Assembly: GCA_027313705.1 (NCBI GenBank)
Contig: DAHVDE010000057.1
Span: 32,667 to 96,666 of the forward strand
Source of the DNA: Actinomycetota bacterium
GTDB lineage: Bacteria; Actinomycetota; Actinomycetes; Streptosporangiales; Streptosporangiaceae
Length of the DNA stretch: 64,000 nucleotides
Direction of reading: 5' to 3'
This document shows positions 1 to 8,572 of this stretch, in pieces. The notes under the pieces were generated by a model. That model ran no database searches, was not told the DNA's origin, and saw only the letters and a list, made by a program, of their open reading frames with translations. Both the position numbers and the translations under genes were made by a program. Within the stretch, counting starts at the first letter, position 1. Each line of letters opens with the position of its first letter.

Positions 1-89
1 CGGAGTCGTCCGCGCCGACGCGGCCGGGCGGCCTGCCCAATTCCGTGCCCAGGCAGCCGGGCGCTGCGGACTGAGAGCACCAGGACCGG

Positions 90-1328
90 TCATAGCTTTC
101 CGATGAACTCGGGAGCGCCGAATGGCCGCAGCGCCTTCGGGACGGCCACCTTGCCGCCCTCGTCCTGGAAGTTCTCCATGATCGAGAGCAGCGCCCGCGC
201 GGTCGCGCCGGTGCCGTTCAGCGTGTGCACGAACTCGAGCTTTCCTTCCCGCCTGAATTTGATATTCAGCCTGCGGGCCTGATAATCGGTGGTATTCGAG
301 CAGGAAGTTACTTCCCGGTACCTCTCCTGAACAGGGAACCAGGCCTCTATGTCGTACTTCTTGGCCGCAGGGGCACCGAGGTCTCCGACCGCGATATTCA
401 TGACCCGGTATGGCAGGCCAAGTTCCTGCACAATTTCCTCTTCGTAGGAAAGCACTTGCTCGTGAATTTCAGGTGACTGCTCGGGCAGGCAGTAGACGAA
501 CATCTCTGCCTTGTCGAACTGATGCACGCGGAACATGCCGCGGGTGTCCTTTCCCGCCGCTCCTGCCTCGCGCCTGAAGTTCGTCGTGAAGCCCACGTAT
601 CTGGCGGGCAGGTCGGCTTCCTCGAGTCGCTCGCCGGCGTGGATCCCGGCCAGTGCCACCTCAGAAGTCCCGGTGAGGTACAGGTCGTCCTTCTCGAGCC
701 GGTACAGGTTGGACTCTTCGGTAGGCAGGAAACCGGTACCGTACATGGCCTGCTCGCCGACCAGGATCGGCGGCAGCACCAGCATGAAACCCTTGCCGCG
801 CAGCTTACTGAGCACGAACTGATACAAGGCGAACTCGGTGACGGCTACGTCGCCGAAACGGTAAGCGAATCTCGACCCGGAGAGCCTGGCGCCCCGCGCC
901 ATGTCGATCCAGCCGCGCGCCGAAGAAAGCTCGAGATGGTCCCTGGGGGCAAAGCCGAAGACCGGCGGCTCGCCCCAGGTATGCAGCACCTGCGCGTCTT
1001 CCTCGTCCATGCCGTCGGCCGCGGTCGGGTCGGGCAGGTTAGGTATTACGGCGAGTACCTGGTCGCGCAGCATGGCCGCTTGCGCTTGGTCGGCCGTCGC
1101 GATTTCTATCCGGGCCGACAATTCTTTGAGCCGCGCGAGTTCCTCTGGACCTGGCTTGCCTTTAGATGCCCGCTTCTGCTCGGCTCGCAGGCTCTCGGCC
1201 TTCTCCGTGTGCTCGCGCCAGCTGGCATCGGCGGCCAGCAGCCGGTCAAAGTCAGCGGCGGCACCCCGCCGCGCAAGTGCGGCCCGGTAGCCGTCCGGGT
1301 CTTGCCTTGCCGCCTTGAGATCTATCAC
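90..1328 (-). CDS. serS: Seryl-tRNA synthetase
   Basis: Charges tRNA-Ser with serine in the cytoplasm. The 412-residue protein has the family layout: an N-terminal helical coiled-coil arm (about residues 1-100) that binds the tRNA long arm, then a class II catalytic core. Seen directly: the TSE serine-binding motif near residue 221, motif 2 starting FRREAGAAGKDTRGMFRVHQ at about 251, and motif 3 NGTGATARALLSIMEN at about 371. Length is normal for bacterial SerRS. It starts with GTG at 1328-1326, overlapping the stop of the upstream exporter gene (1325), so the two are probably co-transcribed and translationally coupled. No second serS copy is visible in the window. Confidence 0.97.
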   Translation of the reverse strand: MIDLKAARQDPDGYRAALARRGAAADFDRLLAADASWREHTEKAESLRAEQKRASKGKPGPEELARLKELSARIEIATADQAQAAMLRDQVLAVIPNLPDPTAADGMDEEDAQVLHTWGEPPVFGFAPRDHLELSSARGWIDMARGARLSGSRFAYRFGDVAVTEFALYQFVLSKLRGKGFMLVLPPILVGEQAMYGTGFLPTEESNLYRLEKDDLYLTGTSEVALAGIHAGERLEEADLPARYVGFTTNFRREAGAAGKDTRGMFRVHQFDKAEMFVYCLPEQSPEIHEQVLSYEEEIVQELGLPYRVMNIAVGDLGAPAAKKYDIEAWFPVQERYREVTSCSNTTDYQARRLNIKFRREGKLEFVHTLNGTGATARALLSIMENFQDEGGKVAVPKALRPFGAPEFIGKL

Positions 1329-2272
1329 TTTCGCGATTCTAGCGGCGGTGCGCCTGTCACAAGAGCCGCTGCCGCAAGAGCCGGCTCTGCAGGTCGCCTG
1401 CGCTGGCTGCCGCGCCTCGTCGCCAGCACCGAGCCGGCCAGGATCGTGCCGAAGGCGACCAGCATCAGGGCCGTCACCCGCTCCCCGAGCACGGCAACAC
1501 CGAGCGTGACAGCGATCGCCGGGTTGATGTAGGTGATCACGCTGGCCCTAGCCGGGCCGACCTCGCCGATCAGCGCGAAGAACAGCAAGAACGCGAGTGC
1601 GGTGCAGACCAGGCCGAGCCCGGCGATCGACGCGAGCACCTCCGCGCTCGGGATCGCGGCAGGCCAGTCGAGTATGGCGAGCGGCGCGTAGGCGATGGCG
1701 GCGAGCGAGAGGCTGGCGGCCGTCATCGCCACCGAGGGCACGCCGGACAGTTTGCTTGCCGCGATCAGCGGTCCCGTCGCATAGCAGACCGCGACGACCA
1801 GCACCTCGCCGACGGCAACGGCGACGCCGCCGCCCGCCCCTGACCCGAACAGATCCGGGCCTGCCAGCAGCGCCACCCCGGCCAGCCCGACCAGCAAACC
1901 TGCCCACCGCACCACGCTCAGCCGCTCGCCGGAGCCGATCAGCAAGCTGAGCAGCGCCACGATGACCGGCACCGAGGCGACGAGCAATCCGGTCAGCGAT
2001 GAGGCCAGGTGCCGCTCGGCTTCGGAAAGCACGAACCAGGGGATGATGATCTCGACGCAGGCGAACAGCGCGACCCAGCCCCAGACTGGCTTGAGCGCGG
2101 CGAACTGCCCGCGCCGCAGCGCGATCGGCAGCAGCAGCGCGGCCCCGATCGCCACCCGCGCGAGCACTAGAACTGGCACGGGAACGCCGCCGACGGCAAT
2201 CTTGATCAGCAGGTAGGGCATGCCCCAGATCACGCTCATGGCCGCGAACAAGACCAGGCCCCGCCGACTCAC
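1325..2272 (-). CDS. EamA/DMT-family transporter
   Basis: Predicted inner-membrane exporter of the drug/metabolite transporter superfamily. The 315 residues form about ten hydrophobic segments in two EamA repeats; the sequence begins with a short basic end and the typical SVIWGMPYLLIKIAVG segment, and the second repeat carries YINPAIAVTLGVAVLGE, a hallmark near the end of EamA repeats. The C-terminus is basic and cytoplasmic. GTG start at 2272 is supported by GGAGGAG about eight bases upstream. It overlaps serS by four bases. Substrate cannot be told; relatives export amino acids or small metabolites. Linkage to serS may be incidental. Confidence 0.88.
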   Translation of the reverse strand: MSRRGLVLFAAMSVIWGMPYLLIKIAVGGVPVPVLVLARVAIGAALLLPIALRRGQFAALKPVWGWVALFACVEIIIPWFVLSEAERHLASSLTGLLVASVPVIVALLSLLIGSGERLSVVRWAGLLVGLAGVALLAGPDLFGSGAGGGVAVAVGEVLVVAVCYATGPLIAASKLSGVPSVAMTAASLSLAAIAYAPLAILDWPAAIPSAEVLASIAGLGLVCTALAFLLFFALIGEVGPARASVITYINPAIAVTLGVAVLGERVTALMLVAFGTILAGSVLATRRGSQRRRPAEPALAAAALVTGAPPLESRK

Positions 2273-2404
2273 TTGACCAGCTCCTCCCCGTATCTGCTAA
2301 GGACTACCAGTTCATACTCGCCTGGTACAGCAGTTATTCCAGCAGGGCGGATACGCTCGCACTACGCCAGCTTCCTTTCCGCCAGCAAGCACCAGGAGAA
2401 CTCT

Positions 2405-4048
2405 TTGCGCACCAGCCGTGCCGAGACCCGCCGCACCACGCGGGAGCAGCACTGCGACGCGCCCGCGCCTGACGGTGCCCGTGCGGGCGAAAGCAGGGGA
2501 CCGGCCAGGCGCCTGGTGCCCGATGGCGAGTCGGCGGGACTGGGCGGCTGGTGGTCGCTTGGCGCCGCCGCGGCGGCCGGCCTCGCTCTCGCTGCGGCGT
2601 TCCCTCCTGTCGGCGCCTGGCCGATGGCCGCCGTGGGTCCGGCGCTGCTGGTACTGGCCCTGCGGGGCAAGCGCCCGCTTGCGGCCTTTGGCCTCGGGCT
2701 TGCCAGCGGCGGCATCTTCTACGTCGCGCTGCTCTGCTGGCTGGTGAATGTCGCCTGGTACGCCTGGATGGCGCTGGCCCTGGTACAAGCGCTGATGTTC
2801 GCCGTGCTTGCCATCGCGCTCCCGCCGCTGCTCAGGCTGCCCGCCTGGCCGCTTGCCGTCGCTGGGTGGTGGGTGGCGCAGGAAGGGCTGCATGACAGGT
2901 TTCCCTTCGGGGGATTTCCCTGGGGACGGCTGGTGATGAGCCAGGCGTCGGCGCCGACTGCAGGCTGGTCGGCGATCGGCGGGCCGCCGTTCCTCACCTT
3001 CCTGCTCGCGCTGGCCGGAGCCTGCCTGGCCTACCTCGTCGTGCGGCGTACCGCGCTCAGGGCGGCGGTCGCGGTGCTTGCCGTCGCGCTCGTGCTTTCC
3101 GGCAACCTGGCCTGGCGCTGGTCGCCTGGACCAGGTCCGAGCGCCGAGGTGGCCACCATCCAGGGCAACGTGCCGCACTCGCGCAACCTGCCTGACCAGC
3201 TGCGCGCGACGACCGTCACCCAGAACCACGCCGACGCGACGCTCGCGCTCGCGAAGGCCGTGAAGGCCGGCCGCAGGCCGGCGCCCGACGTCGTCATCTG
3301 GCCGGAGAACTCCACCGACATCGACCCGGCCATCTCGGCACCCACGTATGACACGATCGCGCTCGCCGTTTCCGCGATCAACCGCCCCGTGCTCGTCGGC
3401 GCGGTGCTCGCGCATCCGGTGCGCAACGCCGGCCAGCTCTGGCTGCCTGGCCGCGGGCCAGTGCAGGAGTACATCAAGCGCAAGCTGGTGCCGTTCGGCG
3501 AGTTCATACCCTACCGGCACTTCCTTTCTTACTTCACCTCGCTGCCGAACCTTCAGCCGGTCAACTTCACCGCCGGGCACAAGGCCGTGGTTTTCCGCAT
3601 CGGCAAGATCAGGCTCGGCGACGTGATCTGCTACGAGGTCGGCTTCGACAACCTGGTACGCTCCGAGGTCACCGCCGGAGCCAACCTGCTCACCGAGCAG
3701 ACCAACGACGCCGACTTCGAGCTTGACGGCCAGCGGGGCGAGACGCTTCAGCAGCTCCAGATGGCGCGGATCGACGCGATCAGCACAGGTCGCTCGATGG
3801 CGGTGGCCTCCACGATCGGGATCAGCGCGATCATCGCGCCGAACGGCGCGATCATCACCCAGAGCGGCACCTGGCAGCGAGCCGAGCTTGAGGCGAGGGT
3901 GCCGCTGGTGTCCGCCTATACCCCGGCAGACTACGCGGGCGACTGGCCAGAGCTGGTCATCATCGCCCTGACCGTGCTCGGCCTCGCCTGGGCGCTGGCG
4001 TTGCCGCGATGGCGACGACGCGGGCGGCCGGGTAACGACAGGGGGTGA
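2405..4048 (+). CDS. lnt: Apolipoprotein N-acyltransferase (first of two)
   Basis: Integral membrane enzyme that N-acylates the lipid-modified cysteine of lipoproteins. An N-terminal block of membrane helices is followed by a periplasm-side nitrilase-like domain. The family triad is visible: Glu in IWPENSTD (about 301), Lys in YIKRKLVPFGEF (about 358) and Cys in DVICYEVGF (about 409). The frame is open from a TTG at 2273, but that start abuts the divergent exporter start and would bury its promoter. I prefer TTG at 2405, which has AGGAG at 2394-2398 with six-base spacing. The protein then has a hydrophilic cytoplasmic tail of about 45 residues before the first helix. Start is the uncertain point; function is not. 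Confidence 0.88.
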   Translation: MRTSRAETRRTTREQHCDAPAPDGARAGESRGPARRLVPDGESAGLGGWWSLGAAAAAGLALAAAFPPVGAWPMAAVGPALLVLALRGKRPLAAFGLGLASGGIFYVALLCWLVNVAWYAWMALALVQALMFAVLAIALPPLLRLPAWPLAVAGWWVAQEGLHDRFPFGGFPWGRLVMSQASAPTAGWSAIGGPPFLTFLLALAGACLAYLVVRRTALRAAVAVLAVALVLSGNLAWRWSPGPGPSAEVATIQGNVPHSRNLPDQLRATTVTQNHADATLALAKAVKAGRRPAPDVVIWPENSTDIDPAISAPTYDTIALAVSAINRPVLVGAVLAHPVRNAGQLWLPGRGPVQEYIKRKLVPFGEFIPYRHFLSYFTSLPNLQPVNFTAGHKAVVFRIGKIRLGDVICYEVGFDNLVRSEVTAGANLLTEQTNDADFELDGQRGETLQQLQMARIDAISTGRSMAVASTIGISAIIAPNGAIITQSGTWQRAELEARVPLVSAYTPADYAGDWPELVIIALTVLGLAWALALPRWRRRGRPGNDRG

Positions 4049-4082
4049 CAAAGCGAGTGACAACGCGAGTGACAATAGACAG

Positions 4083-5642
4083 GTGGCCTTCTGGCGCAGC
4101 TTCGCGCAGCCCGCTCGTTACGCTGCCCTGGTCGCGGGTGCGATCCCCGTGCTCGCGTTCCCAGACCTGAACCTGGAATGGGTGGCCTGGTTCGGCCTGG
4201 TTCCCGGCCTGTACCTGCTGCGAGCCGCCCCTGCGGGACGCGAGGCGTGCTGGCGCGGCTGGTGGTTCGGCGCCGGCTACCTGCTGGCCGCGCTTTACTG
4301 GCTGATACCCAACCTGGGTCCCGCGCTGCTCCTCGTCGCCGTCGTGCTCGGGCTGCCGTGGGCGGGCTTCGGCTACGCCGCCTGGCGACTGCTGCGCAGG
4401 CCCGGCCCGAGCTTCAGGCAGGGGCTAGCCGCGCTCGTGGTGCTGCCGAGTTGCTGGGTGGTCATCGACTGGATCAGGTCCTGGCAGGGCATCGGCGGGC
4501 CGTGGGCGGTCTATGGCGCGAGCCAGTGGCAGCACCCCGTGGTGCTATCACTGGCCGCCGTCGGCGGGATCTGGCTGATCAGCTTCGTGCTCGTGGCCGC
4601 GAGCACCGCGATCACGATCGCGCTTACCTCGGTCAGGTGGTCAGGCCGGGTGCTTGGCGTGGCCGGCGGGCTGGTCGCGATCGCGGCCGGGCCTGCCGCG
4701 TTCGCCCTGACCGCCAGCGAGTACACGGTGCCGCCTACCGGGCATCTCACGCTGGCCCTCGTCCAGCCAGGGCTGGAGAACGGGCCAGCCAGGCGGCTGG
4801 CGGAGGAAGTAAGGCTCACTCGGGCCGGCGCGAAGGGGGCGGACCTGGTCGTCTGGGCCGAGAGCAGCGTCGGTTACGACCTGTACGCCAAGCACGCCAT
4901 CACACGCCGGCTGGTCATGCTTTCCGACCAGGTAAATAGGCCTCTGCTTGTCAACCAGGACGCGCTGAGCCCGTCAGGGGCGAAGTCAAAGGTCGCCGTG
5001 CTGATCGGCAGGGCCGGCATCGAAGGCACCTACGTCAAGAGCAGGCTGGTGCCGTTCGGCGAGTACATACCGTTCAGGTCCTTGCTCGGCTGGCTGACCA
5101 AGATCAGTAAAGCCGCGCCGCAGAACATGATCGCCGGACCCGGCGCCCGCGACCTGACGACGACCCTGCCTGACGGGCACCGGCTGACCTTCGGCGTGCT
5201 GATCTGCTTCGAGTCTTCGTTTCCCGACATGTCGGCGGTCGACACCCGCCACGGCGCCCAGGTCATCATCTACCAGACGTCGGACTCCACCTTCCAGGGA
5301 AGCTGGGCGCTCGAGCAGCACGCCTCGCTGGCGGCGGTCAGGGCAGCCGAGACCGGGCGGCCAACGGTACAGTCCGCACTGACCGGGGACTCAGCCGCGT
5401 TCGACAGCCGGGGAAGGCAGCTTGGCTGGCTCGGGTCAACCGAGCGCGGCGTGCTCAAGGTCACCGTCGCGCTGCCGCCCGCCTCGGTGCGGACGCCGTT
5501 CGTCAGGTACGGCGACTTTGTTCCCTGGTTCGCGATTGCCGTCGTAGTGACCGGGCTTATTGGCGGAATGAGGAAGGCAATGAAGATCAGCCGGCCCAGG
5601 AGTTCTTCGGCCAAGGCTGATCGATCGGAGCTGACCCGGTAG
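4083..5642 (+). CDS. lnt: Apolipoprotein N-acyltransferase paralogue (second of two)
   Basis: A second Lnt-type protein, 519 residues, GTG start, only 34 bases after the first. It has an N-terminal membrane bundle and a nitrilase-like domain with the triad Glu in VVWAESSVG (about 260), Lys in YVKSRLVPFGEY (about 319) and Cys in LICFESSF (about 375), so it looks catalytically competent, and a last helix near residue 470-490. Streptomycetes are known to carry two Lnt proteins, so a pair is not new, but direct tandem placement suggests one operon and division of labour. The last 56 bases overlap the end of the convergent L,D-transpeptidase gene. Confidence 0.88.
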   Translation: MAFWRSFAQPARYAALVAGAIPVLAFPDLNLEWVAWFGLVPGLYLLRAAPAGREACWRGWWFGAGYLLAALYWLIPNLGPALLLVAVVLGLPWAGFGYAAWRLLRRPGPSFRQGLAALVVLPSCWVVIDWIRSWQGIGGPWAVYGASQWQHPVVLSLAAVGGIWLISFVLVAASTAITIALTSVRWSGRVLGVAGGLVAIAAGPAAFALTASEYTVPPTGHLTLALVQPGLENGPARRLAEEVRLTRAGAKGADLVVWAESSVGYDLYAKHAITRRLVMLSDQVNRPLLVNQDALSPSGAKSKVAVLIGRAGIEGTYVKSRLVPFGEYIPFRSLLGWLTKISKAAPQNMIAGPGARDLTTTLPDGHRLTFGVLICFESSFPDMSAVDTRHGAQVIIYQTSDSTFQGSWALEQHASLAAVRAAETGRPTVQSALTGDSAAFDSRGRQLGWLGSTERGVLKVTVALPPASVRTPFVRYGDFVPWFAIAVVVTGLIGGMRKAMKISRPRSSSAKADRSELTR

Positions 5643-6879
5643 CCGCGGTGAGCGTCGCCGGGCTGACGAACGTGCTGCCGCCGGGACCCGCCATGACGGC
5701 CTTGCGGAGCGAACTGCCGCCAAGTAGCTGCTGCCAGCTCAAGAACCAGTAGGTCCAGCCGTCGTCCCACGTCCCGCTCTTGGGACTGCCGACAACGGTG
5801 ACGGGATCGCCTGGCACGGCCATCTTGTAGTAGACCTCGGCGTCGGCAGGCGGCATGTTGACGCAACCGTGGCTCACGTTAGTGAAGCCCTGCTCGCCTA
5901 CCGACCAGTAGGCGTCGTGCAGGTAGTCACCGGACCAGGTGAAGCGCACCGACCAGGGGACCTCGAGCCGGTAGCCAGGCCCCGTCATCAGCACCGGGTT
6001 GCCCTTGTCAATGGTCACGTAGGTGCCGTTCGGGGTGGCGTCGCCTGGACGGCCAGCGCTGATCGGCCAGTCGCGGTAGAGCTTGCCGTCCTTGTAAAGC
6101 TTCATGTGGTGCGTGCGCGTGCTTGCCACCACAATCAGCGACTGCCCGATGTAGAACTGCTGGGTCAGGGTGTAAAAGCCGTACATTCCTGGCGCGCCTT
6201 GCAACCCGTTCAGATGGCCGGTGAAGCTGATGCGGGTGTTGGGCGGCCAGTACTGCCTGGGCCTGAAGATCAGGGTACGGCTGTTGTCCCAGTACCAGGC
6301 GCCGACCACGGGCTTGGATGTGGAGATTACCAGCGCGCTTTCTACCGCCCGCCTGTTGGTGACCGGGTGATTGAAGGTCAAGATGATCGGCATGCCGACG
6401 CCATACTGCTGGTGGTAGCCCTCGAAGATCTCGGTGATGAAGGTCCTCGACGGGTTCAGCGTCTTGAAGGTGCTCCTCTGATGCACGGTTCGCCCGGCCG
6501 GAGTGGTCGCGGTGACCGCGACGGTAAGCGCGGCGTCCACGGGGAGCGTCCACTGACTGTGCCAGGCCGTGCCCGCCGCGTTCAGGGTTCCGGTGACCTG
6601 GCCGCCGGTAACGGTTACCTTCTGGATCTTGTCGCCGCCGGAGGTGACCGTGATGCCGGCCGCCGGGCTGACGCTCCTGCTGCCGTCGGCCGGCGTGATC
6701 GTAACGCCGGCGGGCGGAGTCTGCCGGCCACCCGGCTTGTCCTTTGCGGTGCTCTTCCTGGCGGAACCCGCACCTGCCGCGCCGCCGGCGGCATTCGATG
6801 ACTGACACGCGGCGGCGAGCAATCCGGCCGCGCAGATCACGGCGACGGTCCGCAACGACGATCTACCTGTCCGCAGCAC
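5587..6879 (-). CDS. L,D-transpeptidase lipoprotein (YkuD domain)
   Basis: Makes 3-3 cross-links in peptidoglycan outside the membrane. The N-terminus is a lipoprotein signal with lipobox LLAAAC (Cys about 26). Immunoglobulin-like segments (about 55-150 and 150-255) resemble those of mycobacterial LdtMt2, and the C-terminal YkuD domain carries SHGCVNM with catalytic Cys about 339 and His about 337. GTG start at 6879 is fixed by GGAGGG five bases upstream (complement of 6885-6890). It ends inside the 3' end of the convergent second lnt gene. A lipoprotein beside two lipoprotein acyltransferases fits an envelope locus. Confidence 0.93.
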   Translation of the reverse strand: MLRTGRSSLRTVAVICAAGLLAAACQSSNAAGGAAGAGSARKSTAKDKPGGRQTPPAGVTITPADGSRSVSPAAGITVTSGGDKIQKVTVTGGQVTGTLNAAGTAWHSQWTLPVDAALTVAVTATTPAGRTVHQRSTFKTLNPSRTFITEIFEGYHQQYGVGMPIILTFNHPVTNRRAVESALVISTSKPVVGAWYWDNSRTLIFRPRQYWPPNTRISFTGHLNGLQGAPGMYGFYTLTQQFYIGQSLIVVASTRTHHMKLYKDGKLYRDWPISAGRPGDATPNGTYVTIDKGNPVLMTGPGYRLEVPWSVRFTWSGDYLHDAYWSVGEQGFTNVSHGCVNMPPADAEVYYKMAVPGDPVTVVGSPKSGTWDDGWTYWFLSWQQLLGGSSLRKAVMAGPGGSTFVSPATLTAATGSAPIDQPWPKNSWAG

Positions 6880-7017
6880 GTTTACCCTCCAACTGTCTCG
6901 GTTCGACGCGGCGGCTACCCCGGCAGGCCTTCAGTATGCCCGGATGATCACGACAGGCAACGGGGAATTCGATCGAGTGATCGTCGCGTTACTTACTGTG
7001 ACTCACGCCGGGGAGCT

Positions 7018-7040
7018 GATCCGGACCCCCAATCCGGATC
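7018..7040. repeat. Perfect 8-bp inverted repeat
   Basis: GATCCGGA at 7018-7025 and TCCGGATC at 7033-7040 enclose the loop CCCCCAA. It lies between the divergent L,D-transpeptidase and lysozyme-like genes. It could be an RNA hairpin in the leader of the + gene or an operator shared by both genes; sequence alone does not decide. Confidence 0.5.
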
Positions 7041-7260
7041 TGGCCGCTTCCCGCTTGCTTAGGCTGGCTGGACCGGGCGCAACCCCCGCGCACCGATCAC
7101 GGTCGCCGCGCTGAACTAGCGAGGCAGTGCCCCGACTTGCACCCCGAGCCGGAGTGCACGCGCCGAACGGCAGCCGGAGAATATCCGGCTGCGAGAGCAC
7201 CGGTCACCCCCTTGCGATGTGCCATGTGCACAGCGAGACCGGGCGGCGGCGGGTCAGCAC
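7041..7260 (+). promoter_or_regulatory. Structured leader region before the secreted lysozyme-like gene
   Basis: The stretch is GC-rich with several self-complementary segments. The clearest is GCAGCCGGA (7170-7178) with TCCGGCTGC (7184-7192), a perfect 9-bp stem with loop GAATA; a weaker GCAC/GTGC pair lies just before it. A structured leader is plausible because cell-wall lytic genes of actinobacteria often have riboswitches of the ydaO (c-di-AMP) class. I could not find the conserved GGGGTGAA or CAGCTAACC blocks of that class, so no class is assigned. Confidence 0.35.
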
Positions 7261-7273
7261 GGAAGGATCCAAC

Positions 7274-8131
7274 GTGACCCGCATCCCCCGAGCGATAATC
7301 GTCCTGCCCGATCACGCCAGAACCGTCCGCGCCCGCATCAAGAGCGGCAGCCGGCGTAAGCAACTCGCCTGCCTGGGCGCTGGCCTTGCCATCGCCGGCG
7401 TCGGCGCGGGTACAGCGGCCAGCTTCGGCCTGGCCGCTGTACCCGCCATGGCCAGCACCCAGCCGCAAGCCGCCGTGCTGGCGAAGGCCAGGGCAGGCAC
7501 GCTAAGGCCGGTTTCCGCGACGACGGGCACCAGAGGCCGCGTCACGCTCTCGGCCAAGGTCAGCCAAGGTCGCCTGACCGAGGTTCACAGCGGCGGCCAC
7601 CCAGCCCACCTGCGCACCTGGCTGGCCATCGAACGGGTGATAGCGGGCAAGCCGGCCACCGGACGCGCCGCGCTGCCCGCGGCCGACCGGCTCACGCCGG
7701 TAGGCACCAGCGGGCCGCAGTCCTGGCTGCCGATGACACCCGCGCGCTACGGCTACGCCACCACCATCGTGCACCAGGCACTGGACAAGAAGATGGGCAT
7801 CAGGTCGGCCGTCATCGCAGTCGCCACCGCGATGCAGGAGTCCGCGCTGCTCAACATCAACTACGGCACCAGTGACTCAGTTGGCCTGTTCCAGCAGCGG
7901 CCATCCGCCGGCTGGGGTACCGCCGGCCAGATCCTGCACCCCGCCTATGCGGCCGACGCCTTCTTCAGCGCGCTGCACCGCTACCAGGCAGCCAACCCCG
8001 GCTGGGCGCACCAGCCGCTGTGGCAGACCGCCCAGGGCGTCCAGGCCTCAGGCTTCCCCACCGCCTACGCCAAGTGGGAAGCACAGGCGGCCAGCGTGGT
8101 CGGCTCGGTGACCCGGCACATCTTCCGATAA
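7274..8131 (+). CDS. Secreted lysozyme/transglycosylase-like protein
   Basis: Predicted secreted cell-wall lytic protein. From the GTG at 7274 the protein (285 residues) starts VTRIPRAIIVLPD, has a basic stretch, a hydrophobic core ACLGAGLAIAGVGAGTAASF and a likely signal cleavage after AVPAMA. The C-terminal domain (about 150-285) contains TAMQESALLNINYG with the probable acidic catalytic Glu, then DSVGLFQQRPSAGWGT, a pattern shared by actinobacterial lysozyme-like domains often found beside phage-tail or NlpC/P60 modules. The frame is open back to 7127, but the upstream part looks like untranslated leader. No peptidase or LysM domain is visible. Confidence 0.75.
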   Translation: MTRIPRAIIVLPDHARTVRARIKSGSRRKQLACLGAGLAIAGVGAGTAASFGLAAVPAMASTQPQAAVLAKARAGTLRPVSATTGTRGRVTLSAKVSQGRLTEVHSGGHPAHLRTWLAIERVIAGKPATGRAALPAADRLTPVGTSGPQSWLPMTPARYGYATTIVHQALDKKMGIRSAVIAVATAMQESALLNINYGTSDSVGLFQQRPSAGWGTAGQILHPAYAADAFFSALHRYQAANPGWAHQPLWQTAQGVQASGFPTAYAKWEAQAASVVGSVTRHIFR

Positions 8132-8303
8132 CCGACAACTTTCTCACTATCGGAATGCAATCGTGTGACCAGGACGTTACACACGATGAACCTGATGGCC
8201 GGATTCACTAGCCGGCCTGGCCACCGCACCGGCCGACTCCCCCCGACGGCCGCTCGCGGACCCGCGGCGCGGGACAACCTCCCCAAGGCCCCCGCCGCGC
8301 CCC

Positions 8304-8343
8304 ATGTGCCCCGCCGCCTGCCCCCGTAGGAGGCGGGGCACAT
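8304..8343 (+). terminator. Strong stem-loop, probable terminator
   Basis: ATGTGCCCCGCC (8304-8315) pairs perfectly with GGCGGGGCACAT (8332-8343), a 12-bp GC-rich stem with a 16-base loop. There is no U-run after it, which is common for actinomycete terminators. It lies 170 bases after the lysozyme-like gene. Confidence 0.55.
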
Positions 8344-8349
8344 GCCAAT

Positions 8350-8390
8350 GACAGGCGGCGCGAGATTCCCCCCTTCTCACGCCGCCTGTC
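8350..8390 (+). terminator. Second strong stem-loop, probable terminator
   Basis: GACAGGCGGCG (8350-8360) pairs perfectly with CGCCGCCTGTC (8380-8390), an 11-bp stem six bases after the previous hairpin. The loop holds a C-run. Tandem hairpins here probably isolate the lysozyme-like gene from the DedA gene. No gene is visible in 8132-8566. Confidence 0.55.
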
Positions 8391-8572
8391 CATGTTCCGG
8401 ATCCGGCCGCCGCTGCTCATCTCCATCCACGCCCTTGGGGGCCAGGTAACACCCCGGACGCCGCCTCCAACTGGCTGCGCGCCCTTCCGCTGGTCGCAGA
8501 AACGTTAAGTAGTCGCTAGTTTTTCCGGCACGGCGGCGGACGCACTAGCAGGGATGCTGTACAACTTTGCGC

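Noticed and set aside
225..1532. Long open frames on the + strand over serS
   Set aside because: They are antisense to a well-conserved synthetase and have compositions expected of GC-rich shadow frames.
2312..4075. 587-codon open frame on the - strand over lnt
   Set aside because: Low-complexity Arg/Ala/Gly/His product with no family resemblance, fully antisense to a conserved enzyme.
7041..7260. ydaO (c-di-AMP) riboswitch
   Set aside because: Expected conserved blocks (GGGGTGAA, CAGCTAACC) were not found on either strand; kept only as an unclassified structured leader.
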